64,000 nucleotides of DNA. It comes from Eubacteriaceae bacterium Marseille-Q4139. Its GTDB lineage: Bacteria; Bacillota; Clostridia; Lachnospirales; Lachnospiraceae. Both the position numbers and the translations under genes were made by a program. The DNA is taken from NCBI GenBank assembly GCA_018223415.1, contig JAGTTQ010000001.1, positions 1,192,365 to 1,256,364 of the forward strand. The letters are read 5' to 3'. Shown here in pieces: positions 32,738 through 40,321 of this stretch (its first letter is position 1; every line of letters begins with the position of its first letter). A model generated the notes under the pieces. It was not told the DNA's origin. It saw only the letters and a program-made list of their open reading frames with translations, and did no database searches.

Positions 32738-34090
32738 TTAAATCAGATGCCCGTTTTCTTTTAATACCTCCACAAGCCGGTTCACGTACCGTTCGCAGAT
32801 TTCCTCCGTGCCGGCCTCCACCATGACGCGGATTAACGGCTCCGTCCCGCTCTGGCGGAGAAGGATGCGCCCGTCGCTTCCAAGCTCGGCCTCGGCCTTC
32901 GCCACGGCCTCTTTCACGGCCGGGTCTTCCTGGGCCGCATTTTTATCCTTGACCCGCACATTCTTAAGAAGCTGCGGCAGGATCGTCACCTCCGACGCCA
33001 GCTTGGAAAGAGGCTGCTTTTTCTCCAGCATAACCTCCATAATTTTTAAGGACGTCAGAATCCCGTCTCCGGTGTTGGCGTATTTGCTGAAAATGATGTG
33101 TCCCGACTGCTCGCCGCCCAGGCAATTGCCGGTCTGGGACATGTTCTCGTAAACGTATTTATCGCCGACAGCCGTCTTCACATAATCAATGCCCTCACGG
33201 TCCAGAGCCTTATAAAGCCCCAGGTTCGACATGACCGTCGTGACAATCGTGTTGTTTTTCAGGCCGCCCTGCTCTTTCATGTACTTTCCGCAGATGTAAA
33301 GGATCAAATCCCCGTCCACCACATTGCCGTTTTCGTCCACGGCCATGCACCGGTCGGCGTCCCCGTCATAAGCGAAACCAACGTCGAGGTGATGCTCTTT
33401 CACATATTGCTGAAGCACCCCGATATGGGTGGAGCCGCAGTTTACGTTGATGTTCAGGCCGTTTGGCTCGTTGTTGATGACGTGGGTCTCAGCGCCCAGG
33501 GCGTCAAACACGCTCTTGGCCACCGAGGAAGCGCTTCCGTTGGCGCAGTCTAAGCCCACTTTCTTTCCCTTAAAGGAGCGGGTGGCAATGGAAATCAGAT
33601 AGCCGATGTAGCGGTTTCTGCCGGCCGAGTAGTCCTGCGTCCGCCCGATGGCCTCGCCGGTCGCCAGGGGAATTTCCTCCGTCTCACCGTCCAGATATTT
33701 CTCGATTTCCAGGATCACGTCCTCCTCCAGCTTCTCGCCGCTGCCGTTCATGACCTTGATGCCGTTGTCGTAAAAGGGATTATGGCTGGCAGAAATCATG
33801 ATGCCGCAGTCAAAGTCCTCTGTCCGCACCACATGGGACACGCTCGGCGTCGTCGTCACATGGAGAAGGTACACATCCGCCCCGGAAGCCGTAAGGCCCG
33901 CCACGAGGGAATACTCGAACATGTAGCTGCTGCGGCGCGTATCTTTTCCGATCACGACGCGGCAGCGGTCTCCCTTCTTTATTTTTCCATAGTAACTGCC
34001 CAGGAACCTTCCCACTTTATAGGCATGTTCCACCGTCAGATCCACGTTTGCTTCCCCGCGGAAGCCGTCTGTTCCAAAATATTTTCCCAT
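32738..34090 (-). CDS. glmM: phosphoglucosamine mutase
   Basis: The product is 450 aa. The ATG at 34088-34090 has AAGGAG 8 nt upstream and gives MGKYFGTDGFRGEAN. The phosphoserine loop is ISASHNPFYDNG, the metal site DGDADRCMAVDE, and the sugar loop GGEQSGHIIFSK; the phosphate-binding RQSGTEPLIRVMVE is near the C-terminus. It makes glucosamine-1-phosphate for UDP-GlcNAc and peptidoglycan. It lies 86 bp downstream of rfbD, behind a terminator-like hairpin. Confidence 0.96.
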   Translation of the reverse strand: MGKYFGTDGFRGEANVDLTVEHAYKVGRFLGSYYGKIKKGDRCRVVIGKDTRRSSYMFEYSLVAGLTASGADVYLLHVTTTPSVSHVVRTEDFDCGIMISASHNPFYDNGIKVMNGSGEKLEEDVILEIEKYLDGETEEIPLATGEAIGRTQDYSAGRNRYIGYLISIATRSFKGKKVGLDCANGSASSVAKSVFDALGAETHVINNEPNGLNINVNCGSTHIGVLQQYVKEHHLDVGFAYDGDADRCMAVDENGNVVDGDLILYICGKYMKEQGGLKNNTIVTTVMSNLGLYKALDREGIDYVKTAVGDKYVYENMSQTGNCLGGEQSGHIIFSKYANTGDGILTSLKIMEVMLEKKQPLSKLASEVTILPQLLKNVRVKDKNAAQEDPAVKEAVAKAEAELGSDGRILLRQSGTEPLIRVMVEAGTEEICERYVNRLVEVLKENGHLI

Positions 34091-34121
34091 TCTTCCCACT
34101 CCTTGTCATGAAATTTTCCGT

Positions 34122-34160
34122 CAAAAAGCATTGCAGAAGGAGAACATCCCCTTCTGCAAT
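34122..34160 (-). terminator. terminator between rfbD and glmM
   Basis: CCTTCTGCAAT (34150-34160) and ATTGCAGAAGG (34130-34140) form a perfect 11-bp stem. On the minus strand CTTTTTG follows. It lies only about 30 bp before the glmM start, so glmM must depend on read-through or on a promoter within this stretch. Confidence 0.8.
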
Positions 34161-34175
34161 ACTATATGCGCTTCT

Positions 34176-35027
34176 CTACCAGGTAATTTCCTTCAGATAG
34201 CGCCGGACTGCATCCTGCCATGCCGGCAGGCGTTCAAATCCGTTTTCTGTCAGTTTTTCCTTGCTCATGCGGCTGTTCATGGGACGCTTTGCCTTGGATG
34301 CCGGATATCCGCTCGTCGGAACCGGCGTCACCGTCACGCTGTCCATGCCTGCCTGGCGGAAAATTTCGCAGGCAAACTCATACCAGGAGCAGAGTCCCTC
34401 GTTGGTCGCATGGTATCTTCCATATTTATCAGTCTGGATCATGTCCACAAGAAGGCGGGCCAGGTCATAGGTGTAGGTCGGAGAGCCGATCTGGTCGTCC
34501 ACCACCGTGGCGGCACCTTTTTCTTTCCCGATCCGCAGCATGGTCTTAATGAAGTTCTTGCCGTTGACGCCGAAAACCCAGGCAATCCGCACTGTGAAGA
34601 ATTTCTCCACCAGCTCTTCCACCGCCAGCTCACCCTCATACTTCGTCTGGCCGTAGACGTTTAACGGGTGCCTCTCGTCGTCCGGCTCCCAGGGACGGGT
34701 GCCCTGACCGTCGAACACATAGTCCGTGCTGATATACATCATCTTGATGCCCAGCTTTTTGCAGACCTCGGCAATGTTTCTCGTGCCGTCGGCATTGACC
34801 TTCCGGCAGAGCTCCACATTGTCCTCGGCTGCATCCACGGCCGTGTAGGCGGCGCAGTGGATTACCGCATCGACGCCTGCCTCCGTGATTACCTTATCGC
34901 AGGCGGCCTTATCGGTAATGTCCATCTCGTCGATATCGACGCCGACGCCTTCGATGCCGCGCTTTGCCATTTCTTCCATCACGTCATGGCCAAGCTGGCC
35001 CTTGACGCCTGTCACTAATATTTTCAT
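34176..35027 (-). CDS. rfbD: dTDP-4-dehydrorhamnose reductase
   Basis: The product is 283 aa, an NAD(P)-dependent short-chain fold. The nucleotide loop is TGVKGQLGHDV, and the active-site region has STDYVFDGQG and VYGQTKYEGE (Tyr-x3-Lys). It carries out the last step of dTDP-L-rhamnose synthesis. It overlaps rfbB by 4 bp (ATGA). Confidence 0.94.
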   Translation of the reverse strand: MKILVTGVKGQLGHDVMEEMAKRGIEGVGVDIDEMDITDKAACDKVITEAGVDAVIHCAAYTAVDAAEDNVELCRKVNADGTRNIAEVCKKLGIKMMYISTDYVFDGQGTRPWEPDDERHPLNVYGQTKYEGELAVEELVEKFFTVRIAWVFGVNGKNFIKTMLRIGKEKGAATVVDDQIGSPTYTYDLARLLVDMIQTDKYGRYHATNEGLCSWYEFACEIFRQAGMDSVTVTPVPTSGYPASKAKRPMNSRMSKEKLTENGFERLPAWQDAVRRYLKEITW

Positions 35028-36049
35028 TTCAGCCTCTCTCCATACATCTTGTCAAAGTAGTTGCTGTACTCGCCGCTTATGATATTCTTCCACCATTCTT
35101 CGTTGTCCAGGTACCATTTGATCGTCTGCTCGATGCCGGTGTCGAAGTTGTATTTCGGCTTCCAGCCAAGCTCGGTCTCCAGCTTCGTCGGGTCGATGGC
35201 GTAGCGCCTGTCATGGCCGGGACGGTCTGTGACGAATTCGATCAGGCTCTCCGGCTTGCCGAGGGCCTTTAAGATAGTCTTAACGACCTCGAGGTTCGTG
35301 CGCTCGTTGTGGCCGCCCACGTTGTAGACCTCGCCGACACGGCCCTTATGAAGGATTAAGTCGATGGCCTCGCAGTGATCGGAGACATGGAGCCAGTCGC
35401 GGACATTCTCGCCGGTGCCGTAAACGGGCAGCTTCTCGTCTGCCAGGGCGCGGCTGATGATTAACGGGATCAGCTTCTCCGGGAAGTGGTAGGGGCCGTA
35501 GTTATTGGAGCAGCGGGAAATCGTCACCGGAATCTTAAAGGTTCTGTGGTAAGCGAGAACGAATAAATCCGCGCTGGCCTTGGAAGCGGAGTAGGGGCTC
35601 GACGTATGGAGCGGCGTCTCCTCCGTAAAGAACAGATCCGGGCGGTCTAAGGGCAGGTCGCCGTAAACCTCGTCAGTGGAAACCTGATGGTACCGCTTGA
35701 TGCCGAATTCCTTGCAGGCGTCAAGAAGCGTCGTCGTTCCCATGACGTTGGTGCGGACAAAGATGCCGGGATCCACCACGGAGCGGTCCACATGGCTCTC
35801 AGCCGCAAAGTTTACGACTACGTCCGGCTTCTCTTTCTCAAATAAATCAAAAATAAATTCCCTGTCTGCGATGTCGCCCCGCACAAATTTGTAGTTGGGC
35901 TTGTTCTCCACCGGCTTTAAGGTTTCCAGGTTTCCGGCGTAGGTCAAAAGATCCAGGTTGATGATCTCATAGTCCGGGTATTTGTTTACCATATGATGAA
36001 CGAAATTTCCGCCGATGAATCCGGCGCCGCCCGTTACGATAATTTTCAT
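35024..36049 (-). CDS. rfbB: dTDP-glucose 4,6-dehydratase
   Basis: The product is 341 aa, an extended SDR enzyme. The NAD loop is TGGAGFIGGNFV, the active-site block is STDEVYGDL with YSASKASADLFV (Tyr-x3-Lys), and SRCSNNYGPYHFPEKLIP is a family hallmark. It is the second step of the dTDP-rhamnose path. It lies between rfbA (54 bp upstream) and rfbD. Confidence 0.97.
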   Translation of the reverse strand: MKIIVTGGAGFIGGNFVHHMVNKYPDYEIINLDLLTYAGNLETLKPVENKPNYKFVRGDIADREFIFDLFEKEKPDVVVNFAAESHVDRSVVDPGIFVRTNVMGTTTLLDACKEFGIKRYHQVSTDEVYGDLPLDRPDLFFTEETPLHTSSPYSASKASADLFVLAYHRTFKIPVTISRCSNNYGPYHFPEKLIPLIISRALADEKLPVYGTGENVRDWLHVSDHCEAIDLILHKGRVGEVYNVGGHNERTNLEVVKTILKALGKPESLIEFVTDRPGHDRRYAIDPTKLETELGWKPKYNFDTGIEQTIKWYLDNEEWWKNIISGEYSNYFDKMYGERLK

Positions 36050-36103
36050 GATTTTTCTCCTTTATCTTGCCGGGCGCAGGGAACACCTGCGCCGCGTTTC
36101 TCT

Positions 36104-37006
36104 CTATCTCTCGGAATGGCCCGGCAGCTTGTCGATGTATTTTCCGTCGAGGACATCCTTTAAATACTTGCCGTACTGGTTCTTCTTTAAGATCTCGTAG
36201 GAAGCCATGACCTCTTCCCTCGTGATCCAGCCGTTTAAGTAGGCGATTTCCTCCAGGCAGGCAATTTTCCGGTGCTGGTGGGTTTCTACAGTCTTTACGA
36301 AGTTGGTGGCCTCCACCAGGGATTCGTGGGTTCCCGTGTCAAGCCAGGTAAAGCCCTGACCGAGAAGCGTCACGTCTAACTCGCCGTTTTCCAGATAGAT
36401 GCGGTTTAAGTCGGTGATTTCCAGCTCCCCTCTGGCCGACGGCTTTAAGTTCTTTGCATATTCCACGACACGGTTGTCGTAGAAATAAAGACCGGTTACA
36501 CAGTAATTGGACTTCGGCTTCTCCGGTTTCTCTTCGATGGAAATGGCCTTTCCGTCCTTATCGAATTCCACGATGCCGAACCGCTCCGGGTCGTCCACAT
36601 AGTAGCCGAACACAGTCGCGCCTGTTTCCTTTTCCGCCGCGGCTCTGAGCCTCTTATCAAGGCCCTGTCCATGGAAGATGTTATCGCCTAAAACCATGGC
36701 AACGGAGTCGGTGCCGATGAAGTCAGCGCCGATGATGAACGCCTGGGCCAGTCCGTCGGGGCTTGGCTGCACCGCATAGGAGAGGTTGACGCCGAACTGG
36801 TGGCCGTCTCCTAAAAGCGCCTCGAATCTCGGCGTGTCGTCGGGCGTGGAAATAATCAGAATATCCCGGATTCCCGCATCCATCAAAACGGAAAGCGGAT
36901 AGTAGATCATCGGTTTATCATAAATCGGAAGAAGCTGTTTGGACGTTACCTTTGTCAGTGGGTAAAGACGGGTGCCGCTGCCGCCTGCAAGAATGATTCC
37001 TTTCAT
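36104..37006 (-). CDS. rfbA: glucose-1-phosphate thymidylyltransferase
   Basis: The product is 300 aa. The nucleotidyl-transfer motif LAGGSGTRLYPLTKVTSKQL is at the N-terminus, and KPMIYYPLSVLMDAGI follows. It is the first step of dTDP-rhamnose synthesis from dTTP and glucose-1-phosphate. It is the first gene of the rfbA-rfbB-rfbD operon. The 3,5-epimerase gene (rfbC), usually present, is not in this window. Confidence 0.97.
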   Translation of the reverse strand: MKGIILAGGSGTRLYPLTKVTSKQLLPIYDKPMIYYPLSVLMDAGIRDILIISTPDDTPRFEALLGDGHQFGVNLSYAVQPSPDGLAQAFIIGADFIGTDSVAMVLGDNIFHGQGLDKRLRAAAEKETGATVFGYYVDDPERFGIVEFDKDGKAISIEEKPEKPKSNYCVTGLYFYDNRVVEYAKNLKPSARGELEITDLNRIYLENGELDVTLLGQGFTWLDTGTHESLVEATNFVKTVETHQHRKIACLEEIAYLNGWITREEVMASYEILKKNQYGKYLKDVLDGKYIDKLPGHSER

Positions 37007-37080
37007 GGTTTCTCCTTTTTTCCTCTGTTTTTCGCGGGGAAAGCGCCGTCTGGGCGCGGAAATCCCCTGTATATGGCGAC

Positions 37081-37108
37081 ATTATAGCACAATTTCAGGG
37101 GGGTGGAA
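37081..37108 (-). promoter_or_regulatory. rfbABD promoter, extended -10
   Basis: On the minus strand TATAAT (37081-37086) is preceded by TGC, an extended -10. A weak TTCCAC -35 (37103-37108) is 16 bp upstream. The rfbA start is 75 bp downstream. Confidence 0.7.
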
Positions 37109-37130
37109 AGAGAACAGTTCATAAATTTTG

Positions 37131-37159
37131 TTGATTCTCCTTGGAATCCTATGTATAAT
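37131..37159 (+). promoter_or_regulatory. plus-strand sigma-A promoter at the edge of the AT-rich block
   Basis: TTGATT (37131-37136), 17 bp and TATAAT (37154-37159). It points into the gap, towards the 41-codon open frame at 37201, and away from rfbA. No annotated gene in the plus orientation lies behind it, which makes a small-gene transcript likely. Confidence 0.65.
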
Positions 37160-37200
37160 TATCAGGAATAATACTTTGCCACAGAAAGGCGGTCTCTTAT

Positions 37201-37326
37201 TTGTATCGTTTATATTATTTTCTTTCTTTTTCTGTTTTAGTCATTTTCATCTGTATATGCCTGAACAAAAGGGACTTCAATTATGTTTCCGTTCATTTCA
37301 AAACTTTGTGTTCCCATGTGTGTTAG
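37201..37326 (+). CDS. possible small hydrophobic membrane peptide
   Basis: A 41-codon frame from TTG. It is preceded by AAAGGCGG, 7 nt away, and by a near-consensus promoter at 37131-37159. The peptide has a transmembrane-like stretch at about residues 5-21 (YYFLSFSVLVIFICICL) and a short charged tail with two Cys. Its stop codon falls in the loop of the 14-bp hairpin at 37305-37343. Size and shape resemble small membrane proteins or type I toxins, but no homologue is recognised. It could be a chance frame; the rare TTG start lowers confidence. Confidence 0.35.
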   Translation: MYRLYYFLSFSVLVIFICICLNKRDFNYVSVHFKTLCSHVC

Positions 37327-37343
37327 TACCATGGGAACACAAA
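37305..37343. terminator. perfect 14-bp inverted repeat, possibly bidirectional terminator
   Basis: TTTGTGTTCCCATG (37305-37318), an 11-nt loop and CATGGGAACACAAA (37330-37343). On the minus strand it lies 14 bp after the kinase-like gene stop and is followed by GTTTTG. On the plus strand it closes the small frame at 37201 but has no U-tract. Confidence 0.65.
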
Positions 37344-37357
37344 GGGGAACTAGACGG

Positions 37358-37960
37358 TTAAATTATAAATTTCTCTATGGCAGAAATGATTTTCTTGATT
37401 TCAGTATTGGTTGTGTTAATGCATAAATCATAGTTTGCTTTATCGCCCCATTTTTGCTCCGTATAAAATTGATAGTAATGCGCTCTTTTCTTATCAACTG
37501 ACATAATTTTTTGCTGCAATTCTTTATCCGTCATCTCCGCTGCGTCGGCTCCTTTTTCTCTGCAACGGACAATTTTAGAACACATATCGGCATATATGAA
37601 TAGCCGAAAAGGTTTCAAGTCCTGCAAAATGTAGTCCGCACACCGTCCCACAATGATACAATCCGATTTCTCTGCCATTTCACGGATTATTTCGCTTTCC
37701 TGCTTATAAATAGACAGACGGTTTTCCAACGGATAGTTGATAGGAATACCAAAAGTGCGAGCAGTTGTTATCGGTAACAGCGGTAAAGGTCTGCTTTCCT
37801 CCACTTGCAACACATAACTTTCTGCTAATTGAGTTCGTTTCATCAATTCATCAACAATCTCACGGTCATAATAGGCAACATTCAGTTTTTCGGCTAAACG
37901 CCTGCCAACTTCTCTCCCGCCGCTTCCAAATTCGCGGCCTATGGTAATAATTCGCTTCAT
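37358..37960 (-). CDS. cytidylate-kinase-like P-loop protein
   Basis: The product is 200 aa. The P-loop is IGREFGSGGREVGRRLAEKL, and the AAA_26/cytidylate-kinase-like pattern continues with YYDREIVDELMKRT and DCIIVGRCADYIL. It lacks the CMP-binding insert of true Cmk, so its substrate is unknown. The gene is AT-rich compared with its neighbours, 14 bp downstream of a MATE gene, and probably acquired with it. In this arrangement it may be a kinase linked to drug resistance; that is inference. Confidence 0.85.
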   Translation of the reverse strand: MKRIITIGREFGSGGREVGRRLAEKLNVAYYDREIVDELMKRTQLAESYVLQVEESRPLPLLPITTARTFGIPINYPLENRLSIYKQESEIIREMAEKSDCIIVGRCADYILQDLKPFRLFIYADMCSKIVRCREKGADAAEMTDKELQQKIMSVDKKRAHYYQFYTEQKWGDKANYDLCINTTNTEIKKIISAIEKFII

Positions 37961-37974
37961 ATCGTGTCCCCTCC

Positions 37975-39306
37975 TTAAAATCCAACTTTCTGATTTTCTT
38001 TTTTACGCTTGAGCAAAACAATCAAAACAACTGCTGTAACCGCCGTCATAACTTCGCTGATAGAATGGCAGAGCCATACGGCTTCGCTGCGAAAAATCAG
38101 CGGAAGAACGGCAATTAAAATTGGCGGCCATATTACGCTGCGGGATAGAGATACCGTAAGGGCTTTACTTGTGCGCTCGTTTGCCTGCCAATAGGAAATC
38201 ATTAAAATATTAAATCCCGCAAGGAAAAAGCCGGAGAAATATAGCAGGCTTTTACTTTCCATAAAGTTGATCAGTTCAATATCTTCCGGGTTGAAAATAG
38301 AGAAAAAGCCGCGGGAGAAGAAAATAATCAAGATATAGCACAAAATACCTATCGTTAAAAAAGCTTTAATGGAAAAGCCAAGTAGAGATTTGCTCCGTTT
38401 TTCTTCTCCTGTCCCCATAAAATAACTAAACACGGGTTGCAAGCCCTGCGCCATGCCAAGAAACAGTGTCAAAATAATTAACATTAGATAGCCAATTACA
38501 AGGTAAGCCGCAAGACCAATTTCCCCAAAACCATAATGCACGATGGCAAAGTTATACACAAAGGTAATAATTCCAATGGTAAACTCCATGATAAAAGACG
38601 GAAAGCCAAGTACATAAACAGAACAGAGATTTTTCCATTTCAATTTGAACTTTGTTAAATACAAATTTCCGCGTTTGAATATAAAATGGGGCAGCATAAT
38701 TAAAACGCTGAAAATAGGGCCAAGTGCGGTAGCCAACGCTGCACCGGCAATACCCATGTTCAAGGGGTACATAAACACATAGTCCAAAATAATATTTGAT
38801 ACAGAGCCAAACATGAGAGCAAACATGGCAAGTTTTGGACGATTATCATTACGCACCAGACCGCTTAACAAGAAACTGAAAAGCAGGAACGGGGAAAAAG
38901 TAACGATATACCACATATAACTGATTGCTTCATCATGGATAACCGGTGTTGAGCCTAAAAGTTCAGCAAGCGGGTGTATAAAAATATTTCCCAATACGCT
39001 AATCAACAGTCCCATAACAGCCGTACATAGGGCAGCAAGACTAAAAATATGGCGTGCTTTTTCTTTTTCACCTTGACCGAGATGTGCGGAAATCAAAACG
39101 CCCGCGCCTGTGGCAACTGCCATAGACAATGCAATCAGTATCTCGACAAGCGGAACAGAAACGGCAGCGGCTGCCATAGCGTCGCGGCCAAGTCGATTGC
39201 CAATGAATACACCGTCAACAATCATATAGACTGAGTTGAACAGCAGCCCAATCATTTGCGGTACGGCATATTTGGCAAATAACGTGTGTGATTTGCCTTC
39301 ATACAT
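37975..39306 (-). CDS. MATE-family efflux transporter, AT-rich block
   Basis: The product is 443 aa. The ATG at 39304-39306 has TTAGGAGG upstream. About twelve transmembrane helices are seen, with MATE motifs such as VPQMIGLLFNSVYMIVDGVF and the internal repeat after the middle loop. The closest in style are DinF-like or MepA-like multidrug pumps. The gene is clearly AT-rich. Its leader has a terminator hairpin and a possible antiterminator. Confidence 0.92.
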   Translation of the reverse strand: MYEGKSHTLFAKYAVPQMIGLLFNSVYMIVDGVFIGNRLGRDAMAAAAVSVPLVEILIALSMAVATGAGVLISAHLGQGEKEKARHIFSLAALCTAVMGLLISVLGNIFIHPLAELLGSTPVIHDEAISYMWYIVTFSPFLLFSFLLSGLVRNDNRPKLAMFALMFGSVSNIILDYVFMYPLNMGIAGAALATALGPIFSVLIMLPHFIFKRGNLYLTKFKLKWKNLCSVYVLGFPSFIMEFTIGIITFVYNFAIVHYGFGEIGLAAYLVIGYLMLIILTLFLGMAQGLQPVFSYFMGTGEEKRSKSLLGFSIKAFLTIGILCYILIIFFSRGFFSIFNPEDIELINFMESKSLLYFSGFFLAGFNILMISYWQANERTSKALTVSLSRSVIWPPILIAVLPLIFRSEAVWLCHSISEVMTAVTAVVLIVLLKRKKENQKVGF

Positions 39307-39324
39307 GATAATCAATCCTCCTAA

Positions 39325-39391
39325 CAAACAAAAAAGACCGGCGTTTGTGTAACGCTGGCCTACTACACAATAAAATGAAACCCCGGCGGGC
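39325..39391 (-). promoter_or_regulatory. terminator and possible antiterminator before the MATE gene
   Basis: On the minus strand GGCCAGCGTT and AACGCCGGTC (with wobbles) form a 10-bp stem followed by TTTTTTG, then the ribosome site and start. Just upstream, CCGGGGTTT can pair with AAACGCCGG in the 3' arm (8 of 9), which would block the terminator. This is the layout of a transcription attenuator. It also may simply end the upstream transcript. Confidence 0.5.
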
Positions 39392-39415
39392 TGATTTTAT
39401 TTACAGTCTATTTAA

Positions 39416-39913
39416 TTATTTTTCCTTTTCTTTTACAAGTTCTATCGCCTCTTTTCCTGTAACATGGTCGATTGTCATTTCCAACATACAAAGAGGCTTC
39501 CACTCGCGGCTTATGGCATCATCACGGCTTGCGGCAGTATCTTCCGGCGCATATTTGATTGCCAATTTTTCTATCGCTGCTCTTTTTTCGCTATCATTTT
39601 CGATTATCTGTATTCGTCCAAAAGCGATTACACTTCTGAAATAAGTCGTGTACTCCTCCGGCACAACTAAATCTTCATCAATCACACAAAACGACGCTTT
39701 TGCAGCCTTTTGAATAGCATCTATTTTGTGACCGCTTTTTGCGCTGTGAAAATAGACTTTTCCGTTGTCATACACATAACTGATTGGAACGGCGTAAGGA
39801 TAATCGTTGTCGCCTAAAAGGGCAAGCACACCAGATGTCCCTTTATGCAGAATACCCTCAACTTCTTTTTGAGATAGCACCTGCTTTTTTCTCCTCATTT
39901 CTCTAAATACCAT
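39416..39913 (-). CDS. PNPOx-family flavin-binding protein (NimA-like)
   Basis: The product is 165 aa from the ATG at 39911-39913 (GGAGG 5 nt upstream). It has a split-barrel pattern: LHKGTSGVLALLGDNDYPYA, VPISYVYDNGKVYFHSAKSG, then RSVIAFGRIQIIEN. Relatives bind FMN, F420 or haem; some NimA members give nitroimidazole resistance. Its substrate is unknown. It is in the AT-rich block, upstream of the MATE gene and likely in the same transcript. Confidence 0.85.
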   Translation of the reverse strand: MVFREMRRKKQVLSQKEVEGILHKGTSGVLALLGDNDYPYAVPISYVYDNGKVYFHSAKSGHKIDAIQKAAKASFCVIDEDLVVPEEYTTYFRSVIAFGRIQIIENDSEKRAAIEKLAIKYAPEDTAASRDDAISREWKPLCMLEMTIDHVTGKEAIELVKEKEK

Positions 39914-39976
39914 ATAGACCTCCATAATCCAAAAAAATAAACGCCCATTTTTACTCCTTCAATGGCCTAATGGAGC

Positions 39977-40010
39977 AAAAATAAGCGTTTCTCGGCAGAA
40001 ACTTATTCCT
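39977..40010 (-). terminator. hairpin with U-tract at the very start of the PNPOx transcript
   Basis: On the minus strand AATAAGTTTCT, loop GCCG and AGAAACGCTTATT pair with one bulge, followed by TTTTTGC. The predicted transcription start is at or just before the stem, so it would be read at once. It may terminate or stabilise the transcript, or block read-through from upstream. Confidence 0.5.
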
Positions 40011-40014
40011 AATC

Positions 40015-40043
40015 AAAATATCATATAGCCCTAAAAAAGTCAA
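40015..40043 (-). promoter_or_regulatory. sigma-A promoter of the PNPOx-MATE-kinase block
   Basis: On the minus strand TTGACT (40038-40043), 17 bp, then TATTTT (40015-40020) preceded by TGA (extended -10). It drives the AT-rich three-gene block. Confidence 0.7.
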
Positions 40044-40321
40044 GAGACTTTTCGAAAATCGCTCGTGCTTGTCCCACCATGCTGAACGACCTGCAAAACG
40101 GAGAAACGGCATAGATGAAGCTGCGCCGTCTCCCGAAAACATTCTTATGCTGTTTTATGAGTGCCTCCCTAATCCGGCCTCTTTTTGTTTGCCTGCACTT
40201 TCTTTTAATTTCCCACGATTGAAAAATTATAAAATTTCCCCGTTGCCATCCCGAAAAGATTGTGCTAAAACTATGTGGTATCTTTTGACTTGAATTTTTA
40301 TCGCATAAGGAGGTCTTACAG
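40044..40321 (+). promoter_or_regulatory. divergent intergenic region before the plus-strand MATE gene
   Basis: Between the block's promoter and the MATE gene at 40322 there is no gene. It holds a hairpin (GGAGAAACGGC near 40112-40122 with GCCGTCTCCC) and a weak plus-strand promoter, TTGCCA (40243-40248), 17 bp, TAAAAC (40266-40271), with a TGC extension. AAGGAGG precedes the TTG start by 8 nt. Confidence 0.4.
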
